Assembly (NCBI RefSeq): GCF_037975245.1
Contig: NC_092565.1
Coordinates: 7,866,999 to 7,930,998 of the forward strand
Origin: Apostichopus japonicus
Lineage: Eukaryota; Echinodermata; Holothuroidea; Aspidochirotida; Stichopodidae
Direction of reading: 5' to 3'
DNA: 64,000 nt
The notes beneath the pieces were generated by a model. That model saw only the letters and a program-made list of their open reading frames with translations, was not told where the DNA came from and made no database searches. Position 1 is the first letter of the stretch, and each line of letters opens with the position of its first letter. Positions 12,801 to 24,800 of this stretch are shown here, one piece after another. A program made the position numbers and the translations under genes.

Positions 12801-15800
12801 GTCGTAACTCGGAAGCCGAGTGCAACTTAAAACTTACTGAAAACACGATCCGTCTTAGTTGTACGCAAACCCCATACACTAATTAAAAAAGAACAACAGC
12901 TATCAACATTACAATGGTCAAGTCGAATCCAGCTGAATTTGATTGAGCAATTTGTGTCAAATATTGGAAGAAAACTGCAGCTTTTATTGTCATTATTTCA
13001 AAGGCTAACTGTCAGCTAAAGGGATGGGGAAAAAAACTTCCATTCGCATTGTAGAGAACGGTGGTCCAGTGTGCAGAGTGAATCTGGCGGGAAACAGGAA
13101 TTAAGTTACCAAGGCAACCGGGTACTTTCAAGTCATCTCTTCCTCCTCTTCCAAATTTCTTGTAGGTGGAAGTTTTGTCTGATTTACCTGCAATAGAGAA
13201 GGATTACCCGTTGTTTGCTGCAGTCAATCGCTGCGCTAGTCTCGTCAATCGGCACCAAGGCCGTATCATCAACCTGACGTACACCGGAAGCGGGAAAATT
13301 GAGAAGACGCTTCTCCTCGTTGGAAAGGTAAGGAGGAAGTTTGGACGTCTGCCGATATGAAATGTTTTGTTAAAATAGTGAGAATAACTAAGTTACATTT
13401 TGTTGCAAATATTAACTTAAAAAGAGAGGGAAAACTGTTTATATTTAAGTGCAGAATACCCGTGTATGTAATTGTATAATTGTGAGAGGGCAAAGTGAAT
13501 CGGATGCAGATTAAGGACGCATTTAGATTAGATTTTAGATATATGTGGGAGTCATTGGGCATAGTAGGTTCTCCCCCAAAATATTAATTTACCTTGTCAG
13601 TTGTACAAAAATTATTTTAGGTTGTAGAGAGCTTGTTAATTCAGTTTCATCATAATTAGGATGTGGACTAATAGATCTATTTGTTTTGGTATTTCATTCA
13701 CAAACATAATTAAGTGTATCAATTGATCACACCCATCGAAAAATTCAGCTGACACTCCAATGTTTGTGGTTAATTTGATGGTTTACTTAACGCAGTCTCA
13801 GTGGGTTTTTCTTACTCCTGCAGGTAAGTTTATGCAAGGAATATGTGAAAATGTAACATAACTTTATGTTATTATTTTATTTTACAGGGTGTGACCTACG
13901 ACACAGGAGGGGCTGACATCAAGCATGGAGGACATATGGCTGGTATGCACAGGTAAGCATCCTTTAAAGAAATCATAGAGCTTTGCACAAGTGGAAGCGG
14001 GATTTGATTAGCTCTGGTCGTAAAGTCGAGAGCTTCAACCAGAAATTCAGATTGAATGCTACTTTTTCCGTCGTATAAGATTGTAAATATTCGACACAGA
14101 TGTGTCTTGTCTTTCTGGTTTAAGGTCGACTCACTTGTGCTAAGTTATGAAGGTAATGCTGTTAAGATCACAGGTTATCACTACTTATACTGTTAGAAAG
14201 TTTAACATTTATTAATAGAATAACAGTATGTGATCTATAGTTGTTAATTAAAGCCAAGCTTTCACCTTTGCATGCGAGGCCCTGCTATTTGCATTACTCC
14301 CGCGCATTTGTCCCCGTGGACGCCCCCAATATTTGTATCTTTTATGCAGGCAAAACTGTGCAAATCTTTGTGAAAGGTGTTGCTCAACTGTGTATATCAA
14401 ATGCCTATGAATATGTTAAAGTCTTTGAAATTACGCTTGCAAGTGGTTGCTCTGCAGACTAGTGGTGTATATGTGTGATTCCCTATGGCACAGTCTGCGG
14501 CACAGTGGCACTATTAAGTTATGTAAACAGGTTGAGTTTTGCATTACTTCCGAGATGCAGCTCAAAGCTAATATGCAGTGAACTAGAATGTCACTTATCA
14601 TCACACTGTGAAGACAAGTACCTACTGAGTGGTGCTCAAATGACATAGAGGAACAGCTGGTAGCAGCAGCTGATTTACAAGAAAATATGGGGATAATAAC
14701 ATGGCTTGTAAATAAAATAACTATAAACTATAGGCGAGTGGAATACCAACCTTGAGTGCGTAGGTTGATATTGGTGACAGGAGGAACCACATGTTACCCA
14801 TGGTAGAAGTCAAAGGTCGTTTATGGTAAATAGAGATCGGTTGTTAGAGCCTTGTAAACATGATAATTCAGCTCAGCTCAAAGTTTTACAAGTTTGCCAA
14901 CTTGGTATTAAACTTGTAAAGTCAACTGTATGTAAGTTGTATACAGCTTTTTATTTAGTGAGTACCCTTTTATTGAGAATCTATTTGATTGTGTGATATG
15001 TCAAAGATAACTTACTGTCAACAAGGGGCAGTGCCTAGATACACATTATATATCTCTATGAAAACCCTGTGGTCATATGTGGTGAAGAGGGGTTTCAAAA
15101 GTAAATTCCTTGAGGAGACACACCTTGGGTAAACCTGACAGTTGTAAATGTTGTTGTAAAACATGATTGCTGAGAAACTGAAGTCCAAAGATGGAGACAG
15201 GTCATAAGAGGTTCAAAGAAGCACTTTATTTTCATGAAACAAAAAAAATCTTGTTTTGTTTGTTCTCCCTTTCACACAGGGACAAATGTGGGTCAGCATT
15301 TGTGGCTGGTTACTTTCAGACTTTGAACATACTGAGGCCACAAAACATTAAAGTGATCGGCCGGATGGCTATGGTCAGAAATAGCGTCGGTGTTGGTAAG
15401 CTGCATGTCTATCTCGAACAATTTTTTAAGTCAATAATTTACCCGTCACAGTCAATCTGGTTTGCATTCAATATACCTAATGATATGAAAAGTCTAATGA
15501 AGTAACGTCCCAGGTGCTTTCTAGTTTGTATCAAATGAAAATGTTCTGTGACCCGGGGTTACATGGTGTGCAGTAACACCCATTAAAGAAATGGTAAATG
15601 AAACGTCGCACTAAAACGAGTGCTGGCGGGAAGCTAAGTTGTTAGAGCACAGGACTTGTTGCCACTAAAGTCTCTATCCTGAATCTTGGCTCTGTCTAAT
15701 CATTTGTTTGTACTTCATAATTTGCTTCAAATTTCACAGTTTTCTAATTTTCTTGTAAGCTTTGTTGGTAATCTTCTTGTGTCCAGACTCTGTTTGTATT

Positions 15801-18800
15801 GAGGTCAAACACTGCGAGTTCTGTAGTACATTGATTGTTACGTATGCACTTGGAGTAGCTGATTACATTAAAAGAATAGTCCAGGTCAACGTTTCTTTTA
15901 GATACGTTACAGAGAAACATAATCTAAGCATTCTAGTGAAATTTCTGACGAGAAATTTGTGGAAAATGGTAAATGAAATTTTAGATTTCTATACATGTTA
16001 TCAAATGCTTTATTTCTCTCTATTCTAACAGAGAGTTACGTCGCCGACGAGATTATCACCTCGAGGGCAGGGGTCAGAGTTCGAGTGGGTAACACTGATG
16101 CTGAAGGGAGGATGGCCATGGCCGATCCACTCTGTGAGATGAAAGAATTGGTAAGAGTTTGCCATTGTTGTTGGCTACCTGATGATAAACCAAAGAGCTG
16201 GATTGGTCCTTGTAAATAATATGATCAACAAATTCCCAGAGAGAAAAATGAAAAATTGTCATAAAGAGCATGCAGACTCATAAAAACTAGACAGTTGTAA
16301 TTATTATCTATGAAACCAGTAATTTCATATCTGTGGACGTTTCCTTCTGGCATAGTATGCTTGACATAACACATTAGATACATCTGCAAGAAGACAGCTT
16401 TAGCGATACTTGCTCATGCAAAAAAAATTGTGGCACATTATGCAATTTAGCTGTTTTATGTCCAAATATTTTTTAGGATTGTGACATCAGTAGGGTCATG
16501 AGGACATGTATCACACATAATGGAAAGACATAATTTCATAAGCAATTGAAAGGGGCTGTTATTGTATTTGATGTAGCCTTTCTACCCAGCTGTTGAATAT
16601 TTACCAGGTTTTGTGAGATATGAATTTTTCATATTCAAATACATACAGACTTTGTTCACATGTCAGTATATCTGGTGACATTATCAGGAAAGATACTTTT
16701 GGAAAGGTCCAAATCATGGGCAACAAAATTGATGATTAATAACTTACTTTTCTATAGTATGGTAATAAAGTAGGTAATATGAAAGAAATAAAAAAAAATT
16801 GCTAGAATTTATGTACACTTTTTTCTTCAAAAGTTGACAGTAGTTTTTGTTAAATGGTGATTGAATCACTGTTTAGCAAATCTATCTCTCAAGAGACCAT
16901 AAGTGCTTTGAAAAAATTATCAATAATAATAGTTGATTTATTGATAATGGTCTTTAACATACAAATACTGTTAAGTGAGCATTTCAGCAAAGGAGAAAAA
17001 CCTAAACAGAGTGAATGGGGTGACAATGTCTCTTATACCAAACTAGGTTTGTGATTCATAAGTTGTTTCCTTGCGTTCATCTACAGGCATCGGGAGAAGT
17101 CAACCCACATATTTTCACCATAGCAACACTGACAGGTCATGCCATCAGAGCGGTCGGACCAAACTATTCTGTAAGTCCATTCACTCAAATAAAACTAGTA
17201 CTTTGTGTCAGAAGTAAAGCTGCCTTACTTGTTTCATGATGACCATCGGTAGAATACCCCAGCTTAGTCATGACATCACTAGGTGGTCTTGGGAGTATTG
17301 CAGGAGTTGACCACAGCTACTGGTAGTCTGGCCTAACATTAACATAGCACAGTCATCATGGCCCCTGTCACTGTATGGTATATGGGTCGGAAGTGAAGTC
17401 AGTGTTTTTAGCAAACACAATAGTGACAATTGTTATAATGACACTGCTGCCAAACATGCAAATTTACTTCGGAGGGGGGGTGGGGTATTCTCTATATGTG
17501 GGTAATATCAGTCTCAAAATGTATAGCCTTTGTACATTTTGTTCAATGTCACTGCAAGAAGTGACATCAAAACCTTGACAACTATATGTTATGAAGTTGA
17601 TTATGTTATATCTGATGTATTACTAGTATCATATCTTAAACTGGTTGTTAATTCAGAATAGCCAAGTCCCTGATTTCTTAGAATAGAGCTAGCAAGGTAC
17701 CTCACCATTTTCATTCGTCAGTTCTAACTCATTATTATCGTAATCATTAATTGACCATTAACTTCTATATAAAAGACTGTATTCTAGTTATCAAACAGTG
17801 TTTTTCTAATATATTTAATTACATAGCAGATTCACCTCACCAATTTCATCCGTCAGTTCTAACTCATTATTATCGTAATCATTAATTGACCATTAACTTC
17901 TATATAAAAGACTGTATTCTAGTTATCAAACAGTGTTTTTCTAATATATTTAATTACATAGCAGATTCACATTGTGAAAGTATTTTAGGTCACTTAGTCG
18001 GTGCTTAAGGTCAGAAAGTGTTATTAGGTCACTAAGTTGATCCGGTCCAAGACAGCACTGAAGGAATTAAATTCCCGATTTCAACTTCTTTGTTATTCCA
18101 AGTTAGTCACTTCTCTGCTCATGGGCTTAATGACAACCCGGACATAAGCATTGATTTCACAGCCAAATATCTTATTCCGGGAACATTGACTTTCAAATAG
18201 ACAGGACACCAAGAAGAAAACCAGAAACAGATTGTTTTCAGGATGGTTGTTGTTATTTTCTTTAAATTTTTGCCTGAAGACCAAGAAGGTCCAATGTTAG
18301 TTTACTCCAAAGATTACACACAGTTCCTTTTTAAACAATGGAATACTCAAATTTGCGGGGTTTTAACTGAGCAATCAGCAAACTACTAGTGAAACAGTAG
18401 AATAAGGAAGCACTTACTAGCAGGTAATTAATAGAATATCTGGTAGGTTGTTACTCTTGATTGACACCTAGGGTTTGCTTTGCCTCAATCAAACCAAGTT
18501 ACAGTAGCCTTTTTTTCTTAAATATTAATATTAAAAGTGCAGATGTTCATCCAGCCTGTAAAACAAAATATGACCACTAAACAAATTTGTTGAAGATTTT
18601 TGTGTGTATCTGGGTTGGAAATGTCTTAGTCAAAGTAATATTTCAGGTGAAGATGAGTATTGTTTATGATGATGAAGAATTTACCCTTTCTTGAAAACCA
18701 ACATCATTCCTTCTATACAGCTTGTGATGGACAATGGACCTGCTCAGAAGGAAGAGTTTGCTCAGAGCATTCAGAAATTTGGCCATACCATCGGAGACCC

Positions 18801-21800
18801 ATTTGAAATCTCCACAATCCGTCGTGATGTAAGTACGAGTTTGTAATGAAGTCTGTTCTTATACTGTTGAGTCTCCACTCTCCTAAACAGCTAAGAAGAA
18901 TCCTGTTTAATTTGGACTGTCAGATTGTAAATGTGTGATGCCATAGTGGGACTAGGATATGAAACCTTAAACTTCTCATCAAATTTTCAATGTAGAATGT
19001 TACCAGTGTTAATACTGAGACGAATGCCATCGTTTGGTCGTGTCGAGGACCGCACTGTAAATCAATATAGATTTCTTTAATCTGTATTCCTGTAATCCAA
19101 AGATTATTCAACGCAGAAGAAATGTTGAGTCGATTCGTGGTTTATTAGCTTTGATATCTGGTAACTATCTGTTAATCTGCTAATCTGTTAATCTGTCAGT
19201 CTGCTAATCTGTCAATCTGTGAATCTGGTAACTAAATAAATAAAAACGAAACATACATTTGTAATTAAACAATCAGGAAATCGATTAATGAATAAGTCAA
19301 TTATTGAAGAATAAATACATAAATCCAAATCATACAGAATAAATAATCATGTATGCAACAAATATACAACGTTATATCAATAAAAACACAACTTACATAA
19401 AATCTTTGGTTTAACACTGGAAAATACTTCTTTCTTCAATACGTTCTTGATATCGACTGAACTCAAATTACGGTAAATGAACGTAAAGACAGAACCAACG
19501 AAAACAACAAATTTCAAACATATTCACGCACGCACGCACACTCGCACAAACACGCACACGCGCAGTAGCACTGCAACTTTACATGACGCACACTTCGTAA
19601 CAATACACAAACAACACATCGTGTGAGCGCGTTTACACTCCCCCCTGTTAAATCATATGGATTTTACACACATTTACAACCAATCAAACAATTAAGTACA
19701 CTGAGACAAAGTAATATATATTCAAAGAAAAATCAACAATGAGACTAATCAGACATTCTCTTTACAATACACAATTTCGTAATCGGTCTTTTGAGTATTT
19801 TATTACGAACCTTAACCTCAACGCTTCTTACTTTCCCATCGCTACTCTTGAAAACTGTAATGATTCTAGCTAAAGGCCATTTTCCGCGTGGAATTGTTTC
19901 GTCGGTGAGGAGAACTATGTCCCCAACGACAACATTTTCTTTCGGAACATTCCACTTATGGCGTTTTTGGAGGAGAGGCAGATACCAAACATTACCAGCC
20001 TTACCTTCACCTTGAACCTGTTCGGCATAACCTTTCGCAATGTAACCTTCTACGGTTTCTGTATACTTTTGACGCATTACATTGTCTCTTAATAGCTTAC
20101 GTTTTATGTTTCTTAGACGTGATTCAGCTAACGGTTTATTGGAAGGCAAGAAATGGTAATCATCCTTCCACAGAAGTCCTATCTGGTAGTGACCTTCACT
20201 AGTAAGTCTTGTCAGTCTAACAAACACAATGATCTACTTCATCCTCCACCCAATCGAGAGAATATCTCTGTTATGTCAAACACTGCTGTTTGTGGTAGTA
20301 ACGTTTTCTTGAGAATTCTGCCGGTTACAGTGACCGGTAACAATGGTAATCGGGTGCATACCCTGGCTATTTTGGACAGTGGGTCAGACACTACTCTGTG
20401 TTCAGAATCCCTAAGGAAGAAGTTAGGTGTTAAGGGAAAACCGACGTCTTACACGTCTTCGACGGTTAACGGAGTCGAACCTAAGATCGGTTCAACATTT
20501 GATATTAGCGTCAAAGGGGAGAATGAAAGTAACGATTTGTCAATAACTGCTCTCTCTGTTCCAAAACTACCCAATAGTGATGAGAGTGTCCCCTCTGCTC
20601 GTGACCTCAACCGGTGGCAACATTTGAAACTTATTCCCTGGGGGGATATCTCAAGATACAACCTTGAGCTACTAATAGGGGCGGATGTTCCCGAAGCATT
20701 TTGGGTTATGGATGAGAGGCGTGGTGGAACGGGGGATCCGTATGGAGTAAAGACACCCCTTGGTTGGTCTGTTATGGGTCCTACAGGTTTCAGTGGTCGT
20801 AGCGATAGAAAGAACATCCATCGTATATCTTGTTGCTCGAATGGAGAGATCTTAAGTTTACTTAAAAGTTCTTGGTCTGTAGACGATGCGAGTATTGGTG
20901 AAGGTGATTCTGTCCAAGACAAGAGAGCCAAAGGTATATTAGAATCTACTGCCTCACCATCCAGTTGTTCATCCCCACAAAGACAAGGTCAGAGTAGTCT
21001 ATGATTGTGCAGCGAAGTGGAGGGATACTTCATTAAACTCGTGTTTATTGAAAGGCCCAGACACGATAAACAGTCTCGTGGGTGTTCTCCACAGATTTAG
21101 GCAGCAGCGAATTGCACTAGTTGCTGACGTAGAGGCAATGTTTCACCAAGTGCAGGTGATAAGCGAAGACCGCGATGTCTTCAGGTTCTTGTGGTGGCCT
21201 GGCGGTAATCTAGAAAGTGAACCGCTTGAATATAGAATGACGGTGCATCTCTTTGGTGCCACGTCAAGTCCAGCTTGCGCCGGCTATGCGTTACAGCGCA
21301 CGGCCAGGGACAACGAGTTACATAATCAGGACATTGTAGGTAAGAAAGCCATTCAGTTCATAAGGAACAACTTTTATGTTTCTTAGACGTGATTCAGCTA
21401 ACGGTTTATTGGAAGGCAAGAAATGGTAATCATCCTTCCACAGAAGTCCTATCTGGTAGTGACCTTCACTAGTAAGTGAGGCAGTAGATTCTAATATACC
21501 TTTGGCTCTCTCGTCTTGGACAGAATCACCTTCACCAATACTCGCATCGTCTACAGACCAAGAACTTTTAAGTAAACTTAAGATCTCTCCATTCGAGCAA
21601 CAAGATATACGATGGATGTTCTTTCTATCGCTACGACCACTGAAACCTGTAGGACCCATAACAGACCAACCAAGGGGTGTCTTTACTCCATACGGATCCC
21701 CCGTTCCACCACGCCTCTCATCCATAACCCAAAATGCTTCGGGAACATCCGCCCCTATTAGTAGCTCAAGGTTGTATCTTGAGATATCCCCCCAGGGAAT

Positions 21801-24800
21801 AAGTTTCAAATGTTGCCACCGGTTGAGGTCACGAGCAGAGGGGACACTATCATCACTATTGGGTAGTTTTGGAACAGAGAGAGCAGTTATTGACAAATCG
21901 TTACTTTCATTCTCCCCTTTGACGCTAATATCAAATGTTGAACCGATCTTAGGTTCGACTCCGTTAACCGTCGAAGACGTGTAAGACGTCGGTTTTCCCT
22001 TAACACCTAACTTCTTCCTTAGGGATTCTGAACACAGAGTAGTGTCTGACCCACTGTCCAAAATAGCCAGGGTATGCACCCGATTACCATTGTTACCGGT
22101 CACTGTAACCGGCAGAATTCTCAAGAAAACGTTACTACCACAAACAGCAGTGTTTGACATAACAGAGATATTCTCTTGATTGGGTGGAGGATGAAGTAGA
22201 TCATTGTGTTTGTTAGACTGACAAAAAGTGCAAACGGTATCCCTTCTACATTTAGCCACCGAATGACCAGGAAATAGGCACCTAAAACACAACCTCTTTG
22301 TCCTAACAATGTCTAGCCTCTGGTTGTAACTCATGTTGCAGAACGACTCACAGTCAAAAATCCTATGATCATCATCACAGGCAAAACACTTAAGAGATCT
22401 ACCTTTCATAAAATTAGATTTCACGCGAGGTTTCTCGTCACTCACTACGCTACTCGACTTGCCTATATTCCTACCAAACATGTTAGACGAAATTTCAGCT
22501 TGACCTGTCAGATACGATAGAAGGTCATTAAATTCTGGTTCTCTACTCTCATGTATCTTTTGGGCGACATTTGCCCACCCAGTTTGAAGATAAACAGGTA
22601 ACAAACTGTGAATCTTAAGAAGGTTACTTGTTGAATTTAGGTCATTTACATACCCCATCTGAGTTAAGGTAACGTAACACCTCTGCATTTCGGATATGAG
22701 CTTCCACAAGCTTTCTCCGTCATTAGCCTTAATCGATTTGCGACTAACCAATTTACTCATCAAAGAATTCAGAATCAGATGCGGTTGACCAAATTGACGT
22801 TTCAAAATTGCCTTCGCGCTTTCGTAACCTTCGTCACCTAGAAGCGCGCAACTTTCGATGCAGAAACGCGCTTTACCTTTACATAGCTGCAGCAAATACT
22901 GCAAACGCGCGGCATCGCCGCTCAATTTACTTGCCACGTTAACTTCGAAATTGGTTATGAAGTACCAATAATCTGTGGGGTCTCCATTAAACTCAAATAC
23001 CTCAGCCTTCGGTAACTCTAATGCCAATTTGAGTTCGTTAAACCCGAATACATAGTTGGAATCACAACTAGAACTATACCTATTTGAACTTAAATGTGGA
23101 AGACCTTCACCATTCTTCATGTCTACGTTACTATTATTACCATCGGTAATAACATTAACTTCCTTAGAGCTAACACAATGACTAACGTTACTATTCTTAG
23201 TAAAAATACCGTTATCATCATTGTCGGTTAACCTCTTTTCCTCGTCGCCTTCGGGAGCTTCTGAGATCCTCTCGGGCCCTTTTCTGCTGAGGTCTACATA
23301 CCTCTCGACTTCGATCTTTACGGCGATGAACTTGCTGACTACGTCCGCCATCCATTCTTCTTCCAAAATAAACTTATCTTCTTCCAAAAGCTTTTCAATC
23401 ACAGCTTGATGGGCCTCTTCTATTGCTTCTAAATTTGTATTCGCTTTCTCTAAGAGTTCCTTCACAGAGTCTATTCCTGCGTCCTCTCTAATGAGAGTAG
23501 AAATAGAATTAATCGCTCTAGTCAAGGTCCCCTTCTTATTCCTGCGCCGTATTAACAGCGTCTTCATCGTAAGGGCTTCGTCCGTTGACATCTTCAATTA
23601 TAGATTTTATTTACTGTAAATCAATATAGATTTCTTTAATCCGTATTCCTGTAATCCAAAGATTATTCAACGCAGAAGAAATGTTGAGTCGATTCGTGGT
23701 TTATTAGCTTTGATATCTGGTAACTATCTGTTAATCTGCTAATCTGTTAATCTGTCAGTCTGCTAATCTGTCAATCTGTGAATCTGGTAACTAAATAAAT
23801 AAAAACGAAACATACGTTTGTAATTAAACAATCAGGAAATCGATTAATGAATAAGTCAATTATTGAAGAATAAATACATAAATCCAAATCATACAGAATA
23901 AATAATCATGTATGCAACAAATATACAACGTTATATCAATAAAAACACAACTTACATAAAATCTTTGGTTTAACACTGGAAAATACTTCTTTCTTCAATA
24001 CGTTCTTGATATCGACTGAACTCAAATTACGGTAAATGAACGTAAAGACAGAACCAACGAAAACAACAAATTTCAAACATATTCACGCACGCACACTCGC
24101 ACAAACACGCACACGCGCAGTAGCACTGCAACTTTACATGACGCACACTTCGTAACAATACACAAACAACACATCGTGTGAGCGCGTTTACACGCACTAA
24201 GGACCTTTTTATAGATTCATCATTTGCAAAGGAAACCACAAAAAAATTTGGTCTGAAATTAAGACTTGCTGAAGGCTTTGGCCTTGCTTTAAATGGAATT
24301 AGGGTTTTATTAGGATGGTTTGGGGACAGTTGTTCATCACAGTCATCTGAATCAGATAGACCAGATAAAGTGGTCCGGTTTGTGTCTCCTTTAAGGTGAA
24401 TTCATTATGTTATTAAGATCGGTATCTTGAGTCCAGTGATGATTTATATTTGTTCTAGTATAATTGTTTGTCTGTAGGTATTGTTCTTGTATAATATCTG
24501 TTGTTCTAGTATTGTTTGTTCTAGTTTACTATCAGGTTCCTCCCCCTCCCCCCACCCCCATGTTTTGAATGACTGTTTATTGTATCCCTTAAAATAATAA
24601 AACTCCAGTGACTACTTTCTGAAAAAGGTTGCACATACTAGCAAACTCTAGTTTAGAGGGAATGCACTTCACCTTTCACGTAAGATTGAAATACCTTTGA
24701 ACCCTACCCCTGTGAACAATTCAATGTATTATTACTATGCTAACATTCTTGATTTGTTTCTTTGCTATCGAAGGACTACGACTTCTGTCGAGGCAAGTCT

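Larger units (their letters stand above)
19056..24192 (-). mobile_element. BEL/Pao LTR retrotransposon, internally rearranged, in intron 12
   Basis: A 5,137-bp element on the minus strand with two LTRs, a CGCAC target duplication and a polypurine tract. Reading on the minus strand: 5' LTR, gag with zinc knuckles, aspartic protease, a short linker, then an inverted block of RT and protease, then the linker again running up to the RT border, an abrupt switch to the C-terminal tail of the integrase region, polypurine tract and 3' LTR. RNase H, the integrase core and the RT catalytic Asp pair are missing. The BEL/Pao assignment rests on gag-protease-linker-RT order, the RT block [10 protein letters not shown]...FRFLWW and the C-terminal [20 protein letters not shown] block. 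Without it intron 12 would be about 803 bp, like its neighbours. It is antisense to the host gene. Confidence 0.95.

Noticed and set aside
17701-17970. Considered as a pair of short LTRs or a CRISPR-like array
   Set aside because: The units are directly abutting, with no spacer, TG/CA ends or target duplication: a simple tandem duplication.
20449-20931. Open frame antisense to the inverted protease copy, and its mirror at 21,502-21,984 (+)
   Set aside because: Both are shadows of the protease coding strand; the shared antisense frame reflects the duplication, not a gene.
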